A stretch of 46,004 bases of DNA, taken from contig CAIMVC010000388.1 in the NCBI GenBank assembly GCA_903844825.1, positions 1-46,004 on the forward strand. Direction: 5' to 3'. Source of the stretch: an uncultured Burkholderiales bacterium (lineage in GTDB: Bacteria > Pseudomonadota > Gammaproteobacteria > Burkholderiales > Burkholderiaceae_C). The translations under genes were made by a program, and so were the position numbers. The notes beneath the pieces are model-generated. The model saw only the letters and a list, made by a program, of their open reading frames with translations, did no database searches and was not told the DNA's origin. Positions 29,467 through 38,016 of the stretch are shown in pieces (position 1 is the stretch's first letter; each line of letters opens with the position of its first letter).

Positions 29467-31183
29467 CAGACCCGGTTGGCTCACCTCGCAGCGGTTGTTC
29501 CAGCAGAAATTCACGGCTGCTCGGTGGGGTGACCTTGTCGGTAGGCAGTCCGGGTGGGGTGTTGCTGGCTTGCACCAGGCTGGCCCGCACCACCACCACC
29601 AGTTCGGTCAGGTCGGCTGCATATTGTTTGCTGCGAAACAGCGCACCCAGAACAGGCAGCTCGCCCAGGATCGGGAAAGCGCTGGTGCTGGCGCTGCTGT
29701 TGTTGCGTATCAGCCCGCCAATCGCCAGGCTCTGTCCATCGCGAAGTTGCACCGTGGTCGAGACGCGGCGTGTGGTGAAGGCGGGCAGCAGCGGCGCTGC
29801 ACTCTGGTTGCCGGCACTGACCGATTCGCGCGAAATCTCCGAGACCTCGGGCGCTACCTTCAGGCTGATGCGACCGCCATCAAGCACCGTCGGCACAAAC
29901 TTCAGTCCGACGCCAAACTCGCGTTCCTGCAGTGTCACGGCCGAACCCGCGGTGCCGGCCGATTGCGTGACCGGAATAAAGACCTTGCCGCCGACCAGAA
30001 AACTGCCTTCCTGCCCACTCATCGCCACGATGCTCGGCTCGGCAAGTATGCGAACCAGACCATCGCGCTTTTCAGCGTCGAGGTTGACGGCGCTGCCATT
30101 GCGAAACAGTAGACCGGCCACGGCGTTGCCACCGCCCAGAAAGTTCGACAGGATATTCCAGCGCAGATCCCCGCCCCCGCCAGCGGCCTGCACCCGCAGG
30201 CCGAGCTGGTCCAACAGGCTCTTGGAGACTTCGGCAATGCGCACGTCGAGCATGACTTGCTGCGTGTCTCGCACGCGCAGCAAGTTGATGACGCGTGAGC
30301 CAGCGGCTGTCCCGCCCGACGCACGTTGCTGATAGGCCTCGGCCAGGGCAAGCACAGCCTCGGCCGCGAGCGTGTTGGACACGCTGCCCGAGAGCAGCAC
30401 CGAGCCCGACGCCAGACTCAGTTCAATGGCCTGCTCTTGGGGCAAGGCCTGGCGGATAGACCGGCTTAATGGCTGCAGCCGTTGATCGTCGCGCAGCCGC
30501 AGCAAATTAATGACCTGGGCGGTCTGGCCGCCAGTGCCCGCGCCTGCGCTCGGGTTGGCGCTGACGCTGACGCTGCTTGTGGGCGGCGCCGTTGCCGCTG
30601 CGGCGTTGCTTGTGCTGCCGGATGCAGCGCTGTTGCCGCTGGCGCTGCCTAGGTAGCGATTGAGCTGGCGCGTGAAGGCTTGCGCCATGGCCAGGGCGGC
30701 ATCGGATGAGGCCAGGTCGCTCACCGTGCCACTGAGAACCACCGAGCCCGAGCTCATCATCAGGGCGATGTCTTTTTCGTGCGGCAGGGCGCGCTGCAGT
30801 GAATCCTGCAAGGGTGTCAGGTCTGCGCTGACCGCGATGGCCATAGAAAAAGGCGTGCCGTCCTGGCGCCACAGCACCAGGTTGGTGGTGCCTACCGCCT
30901 GGCCGAGTACATACAGTTCCTTGTGCGAGATCAGGCGGTAGTCGGCAACCCTCGGGTCGCCCACCACCACACGACTCACCGGCTCAGGCAAGGGCAGCAC
31001 CACGACATGACCCACCACCGCCTGCACTGTGTTTTGCCAGGCAACCGGCGCACGGGTCTGTGCCGGCCGGGCCTGAGTTACTGTGCTGTTGGTGCGCGCC
31101 TCGGTGCGAGACGTTGAGGCGAGCAAGGTCGCGGCCAGGGCGATCGCCAGGCTCACGGTGCTGGACGTGCTGGGTTGACTCAT
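29441..31183 (-). CDS. cpaC: Tad secretin CpaC/RcpA with duplicated BON module
   Basis: Outer-membrane secretin of 580 residues with a signal peptide (about 1-29). An N-terminal pilus-type domain (about 46-118; VVVGDPRVADYRLIS) is followed by two related BON modules at about 123-174 and 236-287. They share LxxSLRQALPxExxIxL, SGSVxLSGxVS and a trailing VINLLRxRD strand. A Ser/Ala/Thr/Gly-rich linker (175-221) separates them. The secretin barrel covers about 310-545 (SGQEGSFLVGGKVFIPV, VQLRDGQSLAIGGLIRN). Most CpaC-type secretins I know carry one BON domain; the duplication is unusual. It starts 7 bp after cpaB. Confidence 0.92.
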   Translation of the reverse strand: MSQPSTSSTVSLAIALAATLLASTSRTEARTNSTVTQARPAQTRAPVAWQNTVQAVVGHVVVLPLPEPVSRVVVGDPRVADYRLISHKELYVLGQAVGTTNLVLWRQDGTPFSMAIAVSADLTPLQDSLQRALPHEKDIALMMSSGSVVLSGTVSDLASSDAALAMAQAFTRQLNRYLGSASGNSAASGSTSNAAAATAPPTSSVSVSANPSAGAGTGGQTAQVINLLRLRDDQRLQPLSRSIRQALPQEQAIELSLASGSVLLSGSVSNTLAAEAVLALAEAYQQRASGGTAAGSRVINLLRVRDTQQVMLDVRIAEVSKSLLDQLGLRVQAAGGGGDLRWNILSNFLGGGNAVAGLLFRNGSAVNLDAEKRDGLVRILAEPSIVAMSGQEGSFLVGGKVFIPVTQSAGTAGSAVTLQEREFGVGLKFVPTVLDGGRISLKVAPEVSEISRESVSAGNQSAAPLLPAFTTRRVSTTVQLRDGQSLAIGGLIRNNSSASTSAFPILGELPVLGALFRSKQYAADLTELVVVVRASLVQASNTPPGLPTDKVTPPSSREFLLEQPLRGEPTGSDARPPRGL

Positions 31184-31190
31184 GGCCGGT

Positions 31191-32006
31191 TCACCGTTCT
31201 TCTAGCCGAACACGCTGGGTGCCGCGAAATTCTTCGATGCCCGGGCTGCGCCCTGCTCGCGCTCTGGCACTGGCCTTTGAGGGCGGTGCTGCAAGCTGTT
31301 GCGCCGGCTGCGCAGCGTGGCCTGGCTCGCGCAGCAAATCATCCAGGCGTGTGCCATCCGATGCCAATTGACTGTGGTCCAGTTCGTTGCGAAGTGCCAG
31401 CGACAAGCTGCCCACGCTGCGGGCCAGATCAAGGCGTTCCGCCTCTGTCGGCGACAGCTCCAGCGTGACCGCATTGACGACCTTGGGCTTGGCCGGATCG
31501 CCGGCGGTTTCCTGCGCCACCGCCAGCACCTTGACCCTGGCCAGAACAATTTTTGAGAAGGGATCGTTACGGCCATCGCGGGCGCTCACCAGCACGTCGA
31601 CATAGCTGCCAGGCAGTGCAAATCCGGCCACGCCAATCACGTCATTGACGCGCACGGTGATGGCCCGCTTGCCGGATTCGAGTGTGGCCGAGAGGCCGCC
31701 TTTGACATCGACCGGCGCCAGCCTGGACTCGAGCACCGGCTCGCCTGGCACCATGGTTTGTCGGGCCACGCGGCCGATGACTTTTTCGATGCCATCGAAG
31801 GCACCTTGTGGCGCTGCGGCCGCTGGCCAGGTCAGTGTGCGAACTTGATTGGCCAGCAAGGGCAGGCCCGAATCAATCGTGCTGGCAGCCACCACGACCC
31901 GCGGACCGCTCAAGCTGGCGCCACCGAGGCCGACCCAGCGCGCCACCAAAAAGACGGCAACCGCCCCCATCAAAAGGGCGATTGAAATCAGCGTCGAAGG
32001 TCTCAA
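31191..32006 (-). CDS. cpaB: Flp pilus assembly protein CpaB/RcpC
   Basis: Protein of 271 residues, apparently starting at a TTG (32006) since no in-frame ATG precedes the N-terminal TM (ISIALLMGAVAVFLVARW). A SAF-like domain (VVVAASTIDSGLPLLANQV) and RcpC domain (AITVRVNDVIGVAGFALPGSYVDVLVS) follow. Probably modulates the secretin in the periplasm. 34 bp downstream of flp. A TTG start could limit its level compared with the pilin. Confidence 0.9.
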   Translation of the reverse strand: MRPSTLISIALLMGAVAVFLVARWVGLGGASLSGPRVVVAASTIDSGLPLLANQVRTLTWPAAAAPQGAFDGIEKVIGRVARQTMVPGEPVLESRLAPVDVKGGLSATLESGKRAITVRVNDVIGVAGFALPGSYVDVLVSARDGRNDPFSKIVLARVKVLAVAQETAGDPAKPKVVNAVTLELSPTEAERLDLARSVGSLSLALRNELDHSQLASDGTRLDDLLREPGHAAQPAQQLAAPPSKASARARAGRSPGIEEFRGTQRVRLEER

Positions 32007-32040
32007 AAAATATCGCCCAGCCTAGCGTGTTCGTGCGCTA

Positions 32041-32268
32041 TCAGCCGCCGTTAGCGCTGGTCAGTGCGCTTTTTATTTTTGTAAATGTCACACCGAGTTC
32101 CGTGCCCAAGGCGCCGAGAACGGTCACCAGGACCACAGCGATCAGGGCGGCGATCAGGGCGTATTCGATCATCGTGACGCCGCTTTGTCGCCTGCCAAAT
32201 CGGCTTGTATGTTCACTTTGAGGGCGGGCGATCGGCGATTGGGACATGGGGTGGAAAATTTTTTTCAT
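32041..32268 (-). CDS. flp: Flp-type pilin
   Basis: Major pilin precursor of 75 residues. The leader ends at G30, and the mature protein would begin VTMIEYALIAALIAVV, with the conserved Glu at mature position 5 followed by Tyr, as in Flp pilins. A short polar C-terminus ends in GG. The leader is a little longer than usual (30 residues). First gene of the Tad operon; no strong Shine-Dalgarno is seen. A five-unit 11-bp repeat array lies 46 bp upstream. Confidence 0.93.
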   Translation of the reverse strand: MKKIFHPMSQSPIARPQSEHTSRFGRRQSGVTMIEYALIAALIAVVLVTVLGALGTELGVTFTKIKSALTSANGG

Positions 32269-32314
32269 GGCAGTCTTTCATTAAAAAAAAACGGGGTGTC
32301 AACAAATGCAGTTC

Positions 32315-32369
32315 AAGTGGAAATCAGGCGGAAATCAAGGTGAGATCAAGGTGAGATCAAGGTGAGATC
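32315..32369 (-). repeat. 11-bp tandem array upstream of flp
   Basis: Five adjoining 11-mers. Plus-strand copies in order: AAGTGGAAATC, AGGCGGAAATC, then three identical AAGGTGAGATC. Read toward flp, the three perfect copies are distal and the two divergent copies proximal, ending 46 bp before the start. The one-turn period places every copy on the same DNA face, as for a cooperative activator or repressor. Confidence 0.8.
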
Positions 32370-32377
32370 AATGGAAA

Positions 32378-32448
32378 AAAAAGACCAACGAACCGAGTCA
32401 ATAAAAGCTCAACCGCTGCGGAATGGATCATGTTGAGCAGGTCTTTTT
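32378..32448. promoter_or_regulatory. Nested inverted repeat
   Basis: An outer 9-bp pair AAAAAGACC/GGTCTTTTT (32378-32386, 32440-32448) encloses an inner 7-bp pair GCTCAAC/GTTGAGC (32407-32413, 32432-32438). The inner stem leads almost directly into the outer 3' arm and T-run on the plus strand, so it could act as a terminator or structured leader. Direction and function unknown. Confidence 0.45.
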
Positions 32449-32787
32449 CTGTCAACGACGAAGCTCATGTATTTCGTTAGCAAATGTTTTTTCAGCACAC
32501 TGCATTGGCCCTGTCTTTGCGTGTGCTGTCGATGTCCTGTCACCCGTGCGCGGGCATCTGTCCTGCGTCCGCATCGGCCTCGCCGTGCACTGAACCCACG
32601 TGCCTTGTGCTGCGTTCAGATGGCTTTTTGGCGTGTGCGTGTTAACCATGCAAGCCGTACGGCGCATCGGTGCATGCGTCGATCCGGGCCGTGGGGTAAC
32701 TTTGCGTAAGAGCGTTGGTCGAGCTTTTTTGAGCGCGATTGAGCGATGTAAATTTCTTGTCACCTTAACCACTGATGGAGAAAAACC

Positions 32788-33315
32788 ATGACATCTCGTT
32801 TCATTGCTACCCTTGCACTGTCTTGCCTCTGTGCCGTCGCGGCCAACGCGCAAACCACGGTAGGCCAGGCCTTCAACGTAAGTACCACATTCACCTCGGC
32901 ATGCGTGACCAACAACACCTCGCCTGCCACGCTGGACTTTGGCGCTTACACCGCCTTCGGCTCAGCCGCCAATGCTGCGCCCACCAGCACCATCAGTTTC
33001 AAATGCTCACGCGCGCTGACCTTGATCAGCGCCGTGTTTGACAGCTCCGGCACCGTCGCCAGCAGCGGCGCTGCGGGCAGCACGCCTACAGCAGGCGGCG
33101 TGGTTGCCGGCTTGCAATACACGCTGGCTACCGCTGCGGCCGTGAAGTCCACCACCGGCACGGCTGCTTCGGCTTCGGCCCTGGGGACTGCGGACATCTT
33201 TGACTACGTGGTCACGGGTAGCATGGCTGCGGGTCAGCCGGGTTGCATCAGCAGTGGCAACAGCGGTGACCGCTGCTCGGCGACGCAGACCCGCACCCTG
33301 ACCCTCACGTACTGA
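32788..33315 (+). CDS. Csu-type major fimbrial subunit (spore coat U domain)
   Basis: Protein of 175 residues with a signal peptide cleaved near AANAQ. The mature part matches SCPU/Csu pilins, with strands around FTSACVTNNTSPATLDFGAY, STISFKCSRALT, DIFDYVVTGSM and the terminal donor/pocket strand TRTLTLTY. Paired Cys residues are present. First gene of a chaperone-usher operon, the place of the major subunit CsuA/B. Strong Shine-Dalgarno upstream. Confidence 0.88.
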   Translation: MTSRFIATLALSCLCAVAANAQTTVGQAFNVSTTFTSACVTNNTSPATLDFGAYTAFGSAANAAPTSTISFKCSRALTLISAVFDSSGTVASSGAAGSTPTAGGVVAGLQYTLATAAAVKSTTGTAASASALGTADIFDYVVTGSMAAGQPGCISSGNSGDRCSATQTRTLTLTY

Positions 33316-33337
33316 CTCGACGGGCCCGGGGCGTCAC

Positions 33338-33772
33338 ATGCTTGCTGTTGCCGTGTCGGCATGGCCTCGCGCTCGCGCCAGGCTTGTCGTTTTCGGGCTT
33401 GGCCTGTGTGTGCTGCTGCCGGGCCTGGCGCAGGTGGCGCAGGCCGGACACGCCAGTGCCAGCTTGTTGGTCAGCGTCAAGCTCGTGGCCAGTCCTGCCA
33501 AGGTCTTTTGCACCAGCCAATCGGGTACGGGCAACTTTGGCGCTGCGGTCACCGTGGTCTGCTCGACCGGGGCGGTGGTCGGTATCGCCGTGCCCGAGCG
33601 GACGGCGAGCTTGCCCGCGCATGGGGGTGCGTTTGAGTACCTGATCCCCATGCCGCGTGGCGGCAAGAACTTCATCACGGTCGATACGCAGGCCATCTCC
33701 GGGACCGTCACCGGCTGGCAGGTCGTGCGCTTCGCGGATCGCGACTATGTCGAACTTACTTTAGGTTGGTAA
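33338..33772 (+). CDS. Small exported protein of the Csu-type operon, unknown
   Basis: Protein of 144 residues with an N-terminal hydrophobic signal (cleavage near QVAQAG). The mature part is rich in beta-prone residues, with two Cys (VFCTS, VVCST) and a C-terminal VELTLGW that resembles the last strand of a pilin. I do not recognise a definite family. Placed between the major subunit and the chaperone, where Csu loci encode minor pilins CsuA/CsuB, so a minor pilin or adaptor is likely. Its stop overlaps the chaperone start (TAATG). Confidence 0.75.
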   Translation: MLAVAVSAWPRARARLVVFGLGLCVLLPGLAQVAQAGHASASLLVSVKLVASPAKVFCTSQSGTGNFGAAVTVVCSTGAVVGIAVPERTASLPAHGGAFEYLIPMPRGGKNFITVDTQAISGTVTGWQVVRFADRDYVELTLGW

Positions 33773-34551
33773 TGCTAAAAGAACCATCTTCCCTTGTGGC
33801 GCCAGTTGCCGCACGTCGGACCTTGCAGCAGGCACTGCTACTGCCTGCCTTGTTGACTGCCATGCTGCCCTGGCCGCAGGCCCAGGCCGGGCAGTTTTCG
33901 GTCTCGCCGGTGCGCATTCACATGGCCAGCCGCGACCGTGCGACGGCGATCACGCTGACCAACGAGGGCGATACCGAACTGGTCATGCAGGCTGACATCT
34001 ATCACTGGAAGCAACAAGTCGATGGACAAGACGATCTGGTGCTCAGCGAGGACATGATTTTGTCGCCGCCTATTTTGAAATTGCCACCGCGTTCGCGTCA
34101 GGTGGTTCGTCTGGCGATGCTGCGCCCGGTGGCTGCTGGCGTGCAGCAAACCTACCGCTTGATCGTGCGTGAAATTCCCGAGGCGCGGGAGACTGAAAAC
34201 GCCGTGAAGCTGCAAATCGCCATGGCGTTTTCCCTGCCGGTTTTTATCTCCCCTGCGGGCGTCAGGCGGGACCTGCAGTGCACTGCGCAGCGCGGCCCTG
34301 TCAAAGAGGTGCGTGCCGTGTGTGAGAACCAGGGCAGCGCCTATGCGCAGCCGATTGACTTTGTACTCAACAGCGCGGGCGGTACCCGGCTCGCCGGCAG
34401 CCAGACCGGTGGCTATGTGCTGCCGGGCATCCGGCGCGGCTTTGATTTGTCAGCTGCGTCTGGTGAGCCCATCGCACCCGGTGCGGCGCAATTGGTGGTC
34501 AGGCAGGACAACGGCTCGGTTCAGACCTTTGACGTTGCGATTCCGGAGTAG
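33772..34551 (+). CDS. Periplasmic pilus chaperone (Csu/FimC family)
   Basis: Protein of 259 residues starting at the ATG at 33772, which overlaps the upstream stop; a TTG two codons earlier is not needed. Signal peptide ends near AQAGQ. Immunoglobulin-like chaperone domain 1 has VSPVRIHMASRDRATAITLTN and PPRSRQVVRLAML with the basic/hydrophobic subunit-binding strands. Domain 2 follows, with a Cys pair (LQCTAQ, VCENQ). Holds pilin subunits for donor-strand exchange at the usher. Confidence 0.9.
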   Translation: MLKEPSSLVAPVAARRTLQQALLLPALLTAMLPWPQAQAGQFSVSPVRIHMASRDRATAITLTNEGDTELVMQADIYHWKQQVDGQDDLVLSEDMILSPPILKLPPRSRQVVRLAMLRPVAAGVQQTYRLIVREIPEARETENAVKLQIAMAFSLPVFISPAGVRRDLQCTAQRGPVKEVRAVCENQGSAYAQPIDFVLNSAGGTRLAGSQTGGYVLPGIRRGFDLSAASGEPIAPGAAQLVVRQDNGSVQTFDVAIPE

Positions 34552-34556
34552 GGGGC

Positions 34557-37049
34557 ATGGGCCTGTCACGGTGCCGCTGCGTCGCAGCGGCAATCGCCTG
34601 GGGCGCCTTCGGTGCCGCGATCGCGGGCGTGGCGACGCTAGACGCGACGCCGCCTGATTCCCGCGATCCGCTCGAAGCGCTGCCGACGCTAGCCGAGCCG
34701 TCATCGTTGACGGCGGCTGCTTCCGGGGCTGCCCCTGCTGTCCGGCCGCGCGCCAGTGAAATTGACCCGATCAACGCAGACCGCATGCTGCCGCTGGAGG
34801 TCACAGTCAATGGCGCTAAAGCGGGTCTGTGGGTCTTTGCGCAACGCGCCGGGGAGTTGTACGCCACGCAAGAGGCGTTTGATGAGTGGCGCGTGAACCG
34901 CCCGCCAGGCCTTGCGGCGTTTGAGGTGCGTGGCAGCCCTTATTTTGCTATCTCGGCCGTGGCCGGCTTTCGCGCGCAACTCGACGCCGAGAGTCAGTCG
35001 CTGGCGCTGTTTTTTGCACCCGAGGCGTTTGCTGCCACGCGTTTGCTGCAGGCGCGTTTGCCCAAGCTGGTGCTGGACCCGACCTTGCCCAGTGCCTTTT
35101 TGAATTACGACCTGAACTACAACCGCAGCTTTTTGCGCGCAGCGCCTAGCCTGCAAAACCTGGGCGCTCTGGGGGAGTTGGGCCTGTCCAGCGGCCATGG
35201 GGTGGCGACGACGAGTTTTGTGGGGCGCAACCTGGCTGGCGAACAGGCGCTGGGCGGGCGTGCTGACTGGGTTCGGCTGGAGAGCAGCTTTGTCAGGCAT
35301 CTGCCCGAAAGCAACCAGACCTTGCGGCTGGGCGACAGCATCACGCGGGGCGGCATGTTGGGTCGCCAGGCGTATTTCGGTGGCATTCAGTTTGGCAGCA
35401 ACTACAGCCTGAGTCCTGGTTTTGTCACCCAGCCGCAGCCTGCCCTGGGGGGTCTGTCATCGGCACCTTCTACGGTGGAGTTGTATGTCAACGATGTGTT
35501 GCGGCAAGTCTCGGGCGTGCCGACCGGGCCATTTGCGCTGGAGAACCTGCCGGTCCTGACGGGCCAGGGAGAAGCTCGGCTGGTGGTGCGCGATCTGCTG
35601 GGCCGCGAGACCGTGATCGTGCAGTCGTTTTTTGCCAATCCGCAGTTGCTGGCGCAAGGCCTGAGCGACTGGAGTGTGGCCAGCGGGCGCCTGCGTCGTA
35701 ATCTGGGCAACCCGGACAGCAGCTATGGCGCCGCTTTTGGTACGGGCCTGTGGCGCTACGGTGTCAACAACAGCCTGACCCTGGAAGGCCGGGCAGAGGC
35801 CACTCGCCGCTTGCGCAACGCGAGCCTCGGTCTGGTGGCGTCCTTGCCCTGGCAGACGCTGGGCCGCGCCGCCTTTGGCGCATCGCATGCGGATAGCGAA
35901 GGCAGTGGCCGGCAATGGTTGCTGGGTTTTGAAAAGCAGGACCGCCATGCCGGCGGCTCGCTGCAAGCCCAGGGTGCCAGCGCGCACTTCAGCCAACTGG
36001 GTCAGGAGGTGGCGGCGCCTCGACTTCAGGTGGCCGGCAACGTCAGCTACTTCACCGAGTCGCGGGGCGCCCTGGGCGCGGGCTTTGCCAGCATCAGCTC
36101 CTACGCCACGCCACTTCGGGGGGCGCAGCGCGTGAGCACGGCGTCATTGAATTACGCGGTGAAGGTAGCCGACCGGGCCAGTCTGAACTTCACCCTCAGC
36201 AAGGTCTTCTCAGAGGCCCGGGGCACAGCCATTGGCGTGACGCTGGTGATGCCCCTGAGTGGCAAGGTCATCAGCACCGCGTCCTTGCAGCGGCGCGGCA
36301 GTGAGCAGGATTTTTTGGCCACGGCTTCCATGACGCCTGACCTGGACCAGCCGCTGGCGTGGCGGCTTTTGGCGGGGCGGCAGCGCGAGGTCAACCGTGC
36401 AGAAGGTGGGCTTTACTACACCGGGCGCTATGGCCAGCTCAGTGGTGACCTGAGCTCATCGAGCAACCAGACGGCCGTTCGCCTGGGGGCCATGGGCGCG
36501 CTGGTGCTTGCCGACAGCCATGTCTTTGCGACCTCGCGGATTGATGACAGCTTTGCCGTGGTCGAGCTGGCCGGCTACCCCGATGTCGGTGTGGGTCTGG
36601 GCAGCGCCATGCAGACCCGAACGAACAGCCAGGGCCTGGCTTTGCTTTCGCGCCTGGTGCCCTACCAGGAAAACGCTATCCGGCTGGACCCCTCGGAGGT
36701 GCCACTCGGTGCCGAGCTCGAGTCCCTAGAAAAGATCGGCGTGCCGCGTCAGCGCAGCGCGGTCAAGATTGTTTTTCCCGTGCGCACCGGGCGGGCCGCC
36801 TTGCTGCGCATCGTCATGGACGACGCCGAGCCGGCGCCGGCCGGTGCCACCGTGAGCCTTGCCGGCCAGAGCGAGGTGTTTTATGTGGCCAGGCGCGGCG
36901 AGGTTTTCGTCACGGGTCTGCAGGCGAGCAACCGCCTGGTTTTGACCTGGCAGGGACGGCGCTGCCTGATCGAGGCCAGTTTGCCGGCACCCTCTGCCGA
37001 GGAGGTCGTCCGGATCGGGCCACTGAACTGCAAGGCGGGTGGTGCATGA
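34557..37049 (+). CDS. Outer-membrane fimbrial usher (CsuD/FimD type)
   Basis: Usher of 830 residues. Signal peptide (about 1-24), then a Ser/Pro/Ala-rich stretch, the N-terminal chaperone-binding domain (LPLEVTVNGAKAGLWVF), and the 24-strand pore (YDLNYNRSF, FALENLPVLTGQGEARLVVRD). The plug domain and C-terminal domains end with a Cys pair (RRCLIE, LNCKAG). Size and motifs are typical of PapC-type ushers of the Csu branch. Starts 5 bp after the chaperone gene and overlaps the tip gene by 4 bp. Confidence 0.93.
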   Translation: MGLSRCRCVAAAIAWGAFGAAIAGVATLDATPPDSRDPLEALPTLAEPSSLTAAASGAAPAVRPRASEIDPINADRMLPLEVTVNGAKAGLWVFAQRAGELYATQEAFDEWRVNRPPGLAAFEVRGSPYFAISAVAGFRAQLDAESQSLALFFAPEAFAATRLLQARLPKLVLDPTLPSAFLNYDLNYNRSFLRAAPSLQNLGALGELGLSSGHGVATTSFVGRNLAGEQALGGRADWVRLESSFVRHLPESNQTLRLGDSITRGGMLGRQAYFGGIQFGSNYSLSPGFVTQPQPALGGLSSAPSTVELYVNDVLRQVSGVPTGPFALENLPVLTGQGEARLVVRDLLGRETVIVQSFFANPQLLAQGLSDWSVASGRLRRNLGNPDSSYGAAFGTGLWRYGVNNSLTLEGRAEATRRLRNASLGLVASLPWQTLGRAAFGASHADSEGSGRQWLLGFEKQDRHAGGSLQAQGASAHFSQLGQEVAAPRLQVAGNVSYFTESRGALGAGFASISSYATPLRGAQRVSTASLNYAVKVADRASLNFTLSKVFSEARGTAIGVTLVMPLSGKVISTASLQRRGSEQDFLATASMTPDLDQPLAWRLLAGRQREVNRAEGGLYYTGRYGQLSGDLSSSSNQTAVRLGAMGALVLADSHVFATSRIDDSFAVVELAGYPDVGVGLGSAMQTRTNSQGLALLSRLVPYQENAIRLDPSEVPLGAELESLEKIGVPRQRSAVKIVFPVRTGRAALLRIVMDDAEPAPAGATVSLAGQSEVFYVARRGEVFVTGLQASNRLVLTWQGRRCLIEASLPAPSAEEVVRIGPLNCKAGGA

Positions 37050-37984
37050 CGGGCCAAAGCGCTGGCCCATGGCGCCTGCTCTGGCCCTGGCTGGTGAGGC
37101 TGCTCGCGAGCCTGGGCCTGAGTTTTATGAGCACGGCGGCACACGCGGTGATCACCTGCAGCCTGTCTGCACCGGTGGCCGTGAACTTTGCCTATGTGTC
37201 TGCCACGTCCAAAACCCGCGCTGGCAACGTGCAGCAGGGCTCGGTGACGGCCAACTGCACCCGGACCTCTGCCGCCGACCCGACCACCGTGACCTTGTCC
37301 GCCAGCAATGGCCTGTATGCCAGCGGCCAGGGCAACAACGTGCGCCAGGTTTTCGGCGGCACCAATTTCCAGATCGCCTACGACCTTTACCAGGACTCGG
37401 CTTGCAGCCTGAGCTGGCGTGACCAAAAAAATAGCACCATCTCGGCGACTTTGTCGGGAACCGCCTTGAACACACCCGTGTCGGCGACTTTTCCCTATTG
37501 GGCTTGCAAGTTGGCAGCGCAGACGCTGACCAGCTACCCGTCGGGCCTGTATTCCGACCGCGTGGACCTGGTGCTCTATGCGGCGCGCACCGAGGTGGCG
37601 ACCTCGTCCCTGAATGTCAATATCTACGCGCCAGCCGTGTGCAGCATCAGCAACGGCCCCAGCCAGCTGACGTTCAGCTACAACGCCTTCAGTCCCACGG
37701 CGGTTTTTGCGGGGACGAGTTTTAGAGCCAACTGCACCAACTTTTTGCCCTACACGCTGGCGTTGAGTCCGGTCTCGGGCGCGGTGGGTGGTTTGCGCTA
37801 CAGCCTGGGCTTGAGCCTGAGCGCGGCTGGCTCAGCCAGCAATATCGGCCCCGTCAGCCTGGATGCTGTGGGTAACGCCACCGGCACGGCCACCCATTAC
37901 ATCAATGGCGCCATGGTGGCAGGCCAGCCCGGTCAGGCCGGCACCATCGTTCCCCAGCCGCACACCCTGACCATCACTTACTGA
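37046..37984 (+). CDS. Two-domain SCPU fimbrial tip protein (CsuE-like)
   Basis: Protein of 312 residues with a signal peptide cleaved near AHAVI. Two spore-coat-U-type domains are visible: one from about 30 to 165 (NFAYVSATSKT, VTANCTR, FPYWACK) and one from about 175 to 312 (VCSISNG, FRANCTN, HTLTITY). Two domains are expected of a CsuE-like tip adhesin. The end matches the major subunit terminal strand. Last gene of the operon. Confidence 0.85.
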   Translation: MTGQSAGPWRLLWPWLVRLLASLGLSFMSTAAHAVITCSLSAPVAVNFAYVSATSKTRAGNVQQGSVTANCTRTSAADPTTVTLSASNGLYASGQGNNVRQVFGGTNFQIAYDLYQDSACSLSWRDQKNSTISATLSGTALNTPVSATFPYWACKLAAQTLTSYPSGLYSDRVDLVLYAARTEVATSSLNVNIYAPAVCSISNGPSQLTFSYNAFSPTAVFAGTSFRANCTNFLPYTLALSPVSGAVGGLRYSLGLSLSAAGSASNIGPVSLDAVGNATGTATHYINGAMVAGQPGQAGTIVPQPHTLTITY

Positions 37985-38016
37985 GCCGCCCGCAGCGCAG
38001 GGCGAGGGGGCTTCAA

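Larger units (their letters stand above)
32269..32787. promoter_or_regulatory. Divergent intergenic region between Tad and Csu-type pilus operons
   Basis: 519 bp without a credible gene, controlling two surface-organelle operons. Its contents are a five-copy 11-bp array (32315-32369), a nested inverted repeat (32378-32448), and four GAGC units spaced 10-11 bp apart (32710, 32721, 32731, 32741) before the fimbrial start. The fimbrial ATG at 32788 has a good ribosome binding site (GGAG). Confidence 0.7.

Noticed and set aside
32315-32369. CRISPR-like interpretation of the array
   Set aside because: Units adjoin without spacers and are only 11 bp, far from CRISPR repeat-spacer structure.
32640-32787. 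Possible cyclic-di-GMP riboswitch in the fimbrial leader
   Set aside because: The GGGTAACTTTGCG stretch does not fit the conserved GEMM core or its paired stems.
32452-32853. 133-codon minus-strand frame between the pilus operons
   Set aside because: No motif, overlaps the fimbrial subunit start and signal peptide, with composition unlike neighbouring genes.
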